This document shows positions 60,901 to 64,000 of a stretch of 64,000 nt of DNA, in pieces. The notes under the pieces are model-generated. The model searched no databases. It saw nothing but the letters and a program-made list of their open reading frames with translations, and was not told the DNA's origin. The stretch is from Castor canadensis (taxonomy: Eukaryota > Chordata > Mammalia > Rodentia > Castoridae). The stretch spans positions 106,284,332 through 106,348,331 of the forward strand of contig NC_133398.1 of the NCBI RefSeq assembly GCF_047511655.1. The letters are read 5' to 3'. The position numbers and the translations under genes are program-made. The first letter of the stretch is position 1; each line of letters begins with the position of its first letter.

Positions 60901-62690
60901 GGCACCCTGTGCAGGCATCCCCCAGGAAGCAACCTTTTGCTGAGAACCAAAGCCACCACACAGAACTGTCATTGTTCATAGTTGGTGGCCGTTGGAGCCT
61001 CCATGTGCCACTTGTGACCTCACAGCTAGCCTCTTCTCTCCCCACGTGTGAATCCCAATGCCTCATATGTTCCCACTCAGATAGTGAGGAGCTGCCCTTC
61101 CTGCAATAGTAGGTGAAAGAAGCTTGGTGAGTGTTCGGTTGGGAGGGAGTAAAGAGGGTGTGTTTGTACACAACCCAGCAAAGGAAGCTGGGCACAAAGG
61201 ACAGAGCCTTTGGGCTTCTCCTCCCCTCTTCTAGCTGTGGTTTTCTCACTGTGCTTTTCCTTCACCTGCTTTATAAAATCTGTATTGTCCTTATCAGGTT
61301 AGTCCTGGATCCAATGGGTTATAACCGTCACAGACAGAAAACCAGGCATATAATGCAACATGTTCCTTGGGGACAGCTCTCATTTTCCAGGTAGCATGCC
61401 AAGAGTGCACAACTAACAGTACAGGAGCACAGGAGTGAGATGAAGGGACCCTACTGCTGGCAGGTGCGACTTCATTGGTTTCACTGCTCACATTTCGGCG
61501 TGCTATTGATTTTCCATAGCAATATCATCTTGCAGACTCCACATGCTGCACTTCTCCCCACATAAACATTGGCCAGCAAGACTTCCGGACAATTGTCTTA
61601 TTTCAATCCTCCTTTGCTTCTCAGCTGTTCCCTATCTCTGTCCCACTCATTCAGCTTCCGCCTGTCCTCATTTTTCTTTTTCTTGGGACCCAGTCAAGAT
61701 AAGGCCCCACTGGGATTGTCTAGCAATTTTGTCCTCGGGCCAATTCAACTTCAGCCCCAGCGGTCAGCACTCTACAGCTAAGAGAGCTTATCAGATTATA
61801 CCATGAAGTACCGGGGCTGCTGGCATGGCTGAGCATTTGCACCAAACAGAATCTTGAAAGGAAAAGATTCCCCTGTTCCTTGGAAGAGGAACCTATAGTC
61901 AGTCAATGGGAACCTCTGCAGGAGAACAGAGTCCCATCCATAATTGCCAGTGCTCCAGGAGGAAAATCTGAGCTATGGATGGAAGCTAGTACTTTGTCCC
62001 GTGATCTCTTCCCCATGAAGCTGTGGTGAAGACACGGTTGCACATTAAAGTAACCATCAGCAGAGCCACCTACTCTGTGAGCCCCTGAGCAGTATAGAAA
62101 GGTGCAGTGATTGATATTCTCAATGTGTGTGGGTATTGGTCACCATCAGCTGATAATATCATCAAAAAAGGGACAGCCAGGTATTTCACATAGAACTAAG
62201 TTTTTGCTAGAAGACACACCCTCCTACACTATATTCTTGACAAAACTGGAACCCGAGGGAGTTCAAGCTTTGACCTCTACCACTTAATAGGAAATACATG
62301 AAACCAAGGAACACGACAATGACAACACATGGATGCAAAATCTAAAAGAAAGAAAAAAGTTAAATTTGTTACTGATCAACAAGCACCAGTCAGAGAAGCA
62401 GAGGACACCTACAGATTAGCAAAGCAAGTTTCATTTGAATTTTGATTAAAGAAATAAACAGGGAAAAGTACGCTATTGGAAATGACTGGAGGAAAGTGAA
62501 CACTAATTACATAACAGGTACTTAAAACTGATTTTGCTAAAAAGCACTGACTCTTCACTTGAGCCCACAAGGAACTAAAAGCAGGAGAAAAACCCACCAT
62601 CCCTGTCTTCATTTTGCATCAGTCAGACTCTTGCTTAACTCTGCAAGTTAAGCACACTAATCATTCAAGGAGTGTTTCCTTAAATCTGAT
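57947..62690. other. Unassigned sequence, no gene recognised
   Basis: About 4.7 kb with little recognisable repeat content. Open frames up to 143 codons occur on both strands (for example 60818-61249 minus, 58734-59132 minus) but overlap each other, lack domains, and show no splice or promoter context. A polyC run lies at about 58881-58890. Confidence 0.45.
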
Positions 62691-62699
62691 GATACCTAG

Positions 62700-63370
62700 C
62701 CTACCTCATCTCCTTTAAGGCCAAAGGCATAAGGATAAGAGCAACTGAGGTATCTTAGGGTCAGCTTTTACAATGTACTGTTCCAGTACATAAAAGGCAT
62801 GTGAAAGACTCCAGTCATTGTCCTGAACCTGCAGTCACATTGAATTCCAGAAACAGAGCAGACAGTTCACCACCATGATGACATCACTCCCAAATGGGAA
62901 CAATCATCTCACAGGAACAAGATTGTCCCCTCAAGGGATGAGGAGTTCTTCAAACCACCTTGCAGTACCAGAACTGAGATAAAGATCGCCCAGACAGTAA
63001 TCTGATCAATACTGCTTAATTATGCATACTTCTCACCCCTGCCCCAATGCTTCCTCTATTTAAACCTAAAACTCATGTCAGCACTCCCAAGATGGGCTGA
63101 GATACTGTGTGTTGTTCATCTTCCCACATGGCTATGTTGATTAAGACCCTTTCCTGCCTTTCTGTCATTATTTCCATCTGGTTTTTGGAGTGAGTGACTG
63201 GACCTAACATGTTGGAATCCCCAGAGTTGGGTATCTGACCTGGAAGTCTGGTTGCAGTTTTGCTGAGCCAACCACAAGAAAATACGAACTTTAGGTGTTA
63301 GTGACTCATAGTGCACTGACCCTGGATGAGGCAAGATGATTAGGACAGTCCCATGCAACTGCCAAAATTA
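62700..63370 (+). mobile_element. Possible ERV LTR
   Basis: A TATA-like box 'cctctatttaaacc' at 63053-63066 is followed, at LTR-like spacing, by U5-like pyrimidine sequence 'accctttcctgcctttctgt' (63147-63166). Termini, polyadenylation signal and duplication are not clear, so the limits are approximate. Confidence 0.35.
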
Positions 63371-64000
63371 CATTTATTTTGGGGTCCCTGCCTTTCTTTC
63401 CATTTCAGAATAGCACAAGCTGCCTTTTGCCATCATTTGGTGAGGCAGAGAAATAAGTGTTTGGACTCTGCGTGCCCTGAGATCTGACCCTCCATTTTCT
63501 CTGACCGGTGTACCTCGGGCCTTGCCCCCCCTTTTCCTTGTCACTTAGGGACTCTTTTTGAGGCAGACTAGAAACAGAAAAATGCCAGACCCCATGTTAC
63601 TTATTCTCAGCACATTTCATGGTAAACTCCTTATCTCAGCCTTTACTATCTTTTGCTGTTGCAAATTGTGATATAAAAAGTCTTGCAGTGATTCTGCCCT
63701 CTATTATCTCTCAGATGAGAACATGAATATTGGTCACACCCCAGCCCAATGACCCACCACCCTAACCTGGGGACCACTCAAACATCTCTCTACCAGCCAA
63801 TTATTAGTGATCAAGAAATGCTCAGGTTTTCCTCCTCCTACAGGTTAGCAAAAACACTTTGAAACAGAGAGAGCTCTCTGTGTGCTTCCACCTCCCCCCG
63901 GCCCACCATGGCCTTTTGTAACTTTTGTTAACTTTAGTACACTTTTATCATCACCCTCACTACATCTACATATCCTGCCTGGATGCATCCACGTGGGATA
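63371..64000. other. Unassigned sequence to window end
   Basis: No gene or repeat recognised. Confidence 0.5.

Noticed and set aside
60818-61249. 143-codon minus-strand frame
   Set aside because: No recognisable domain, and another frame overlaps on the opposite strand. Nothing supports it beyond length.

Overview
This is mammalian nuclear DNA: long AT-rich stretches without coding sequence, dense LINE-1 and SINE copies, microsatellites, and one processed pseudogene. The SINEs point to a rodent. There are classical ID elements (820, 2180), a B1 monomer (54944) and, most often, composites of B1-like units with an ID-like tRNA-derived tail (body 'tggctcaagtggtagagtgc', B box 'gagttcaaacccc'). 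From memory this composite type fits a castorimorph rodent, with beaver (Castor) my best guess; I could not check this. I found no functional protein-coding gene, no host exon, no structural RNA gene and no CRISPR array. The window reads as intergenic or deep intronic sequence.

Layout. 1-5.2 kb: unannotated sequence, purine and CA-rich simple repeats, a MaLR-type LTR remnant, a B1-B1-ID composite and two old L1 3' ends. 5.2-10 kb: two closely related, 5'-truncated L1 copies in opposite orientation (5197-6688 plus, 8518-10009 minus) flanking an older minus-strand L1. 10.7-14.2 kb: an older minus-strand L1 interrupted by a full-length CDK2 retrocopy (minus strand, 11901-14078, coding part 13037-13932, 14-bp target-site duplication). 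17.2-19.1 kb: old minus-strand L1 pieces, one split by an LTR-like insert. 19.6-24.3 kb: a MaLR-type LTR, the 5' two thirds of an L1 (ORF1, endonuclease and reverse transcriptase, all broken) and a minus-strand solo LTR. 24.3-49 kb: mostly non-repetitive sequence with scattered MIR, ID/B1, MaLR and ERV LTR fragments, plus two stretches that look like candidate conserved non-coding elements. 49-57 kb: very old L1, L2-like and DNA-transposon-like fragments. 57-64 kb: largely unassigned sequence ending in a probable ERV LTR.

The genes do not form a pathway. The only recognisable cellular gene is the CDK2 retrocopy, which has lost its start codon, carries a frameshift and lacks the DFG aspartate. 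The interest lies in transposon history: nested insertions with readable target-site duplications, a composite three-unit SINE, an L1 that lacks its 3' end, and a large inverted L1 pair. I did not find a convincing new biological system. All repeat names rest on recognition by eye, not on a database search, so family names are tentative where stated.
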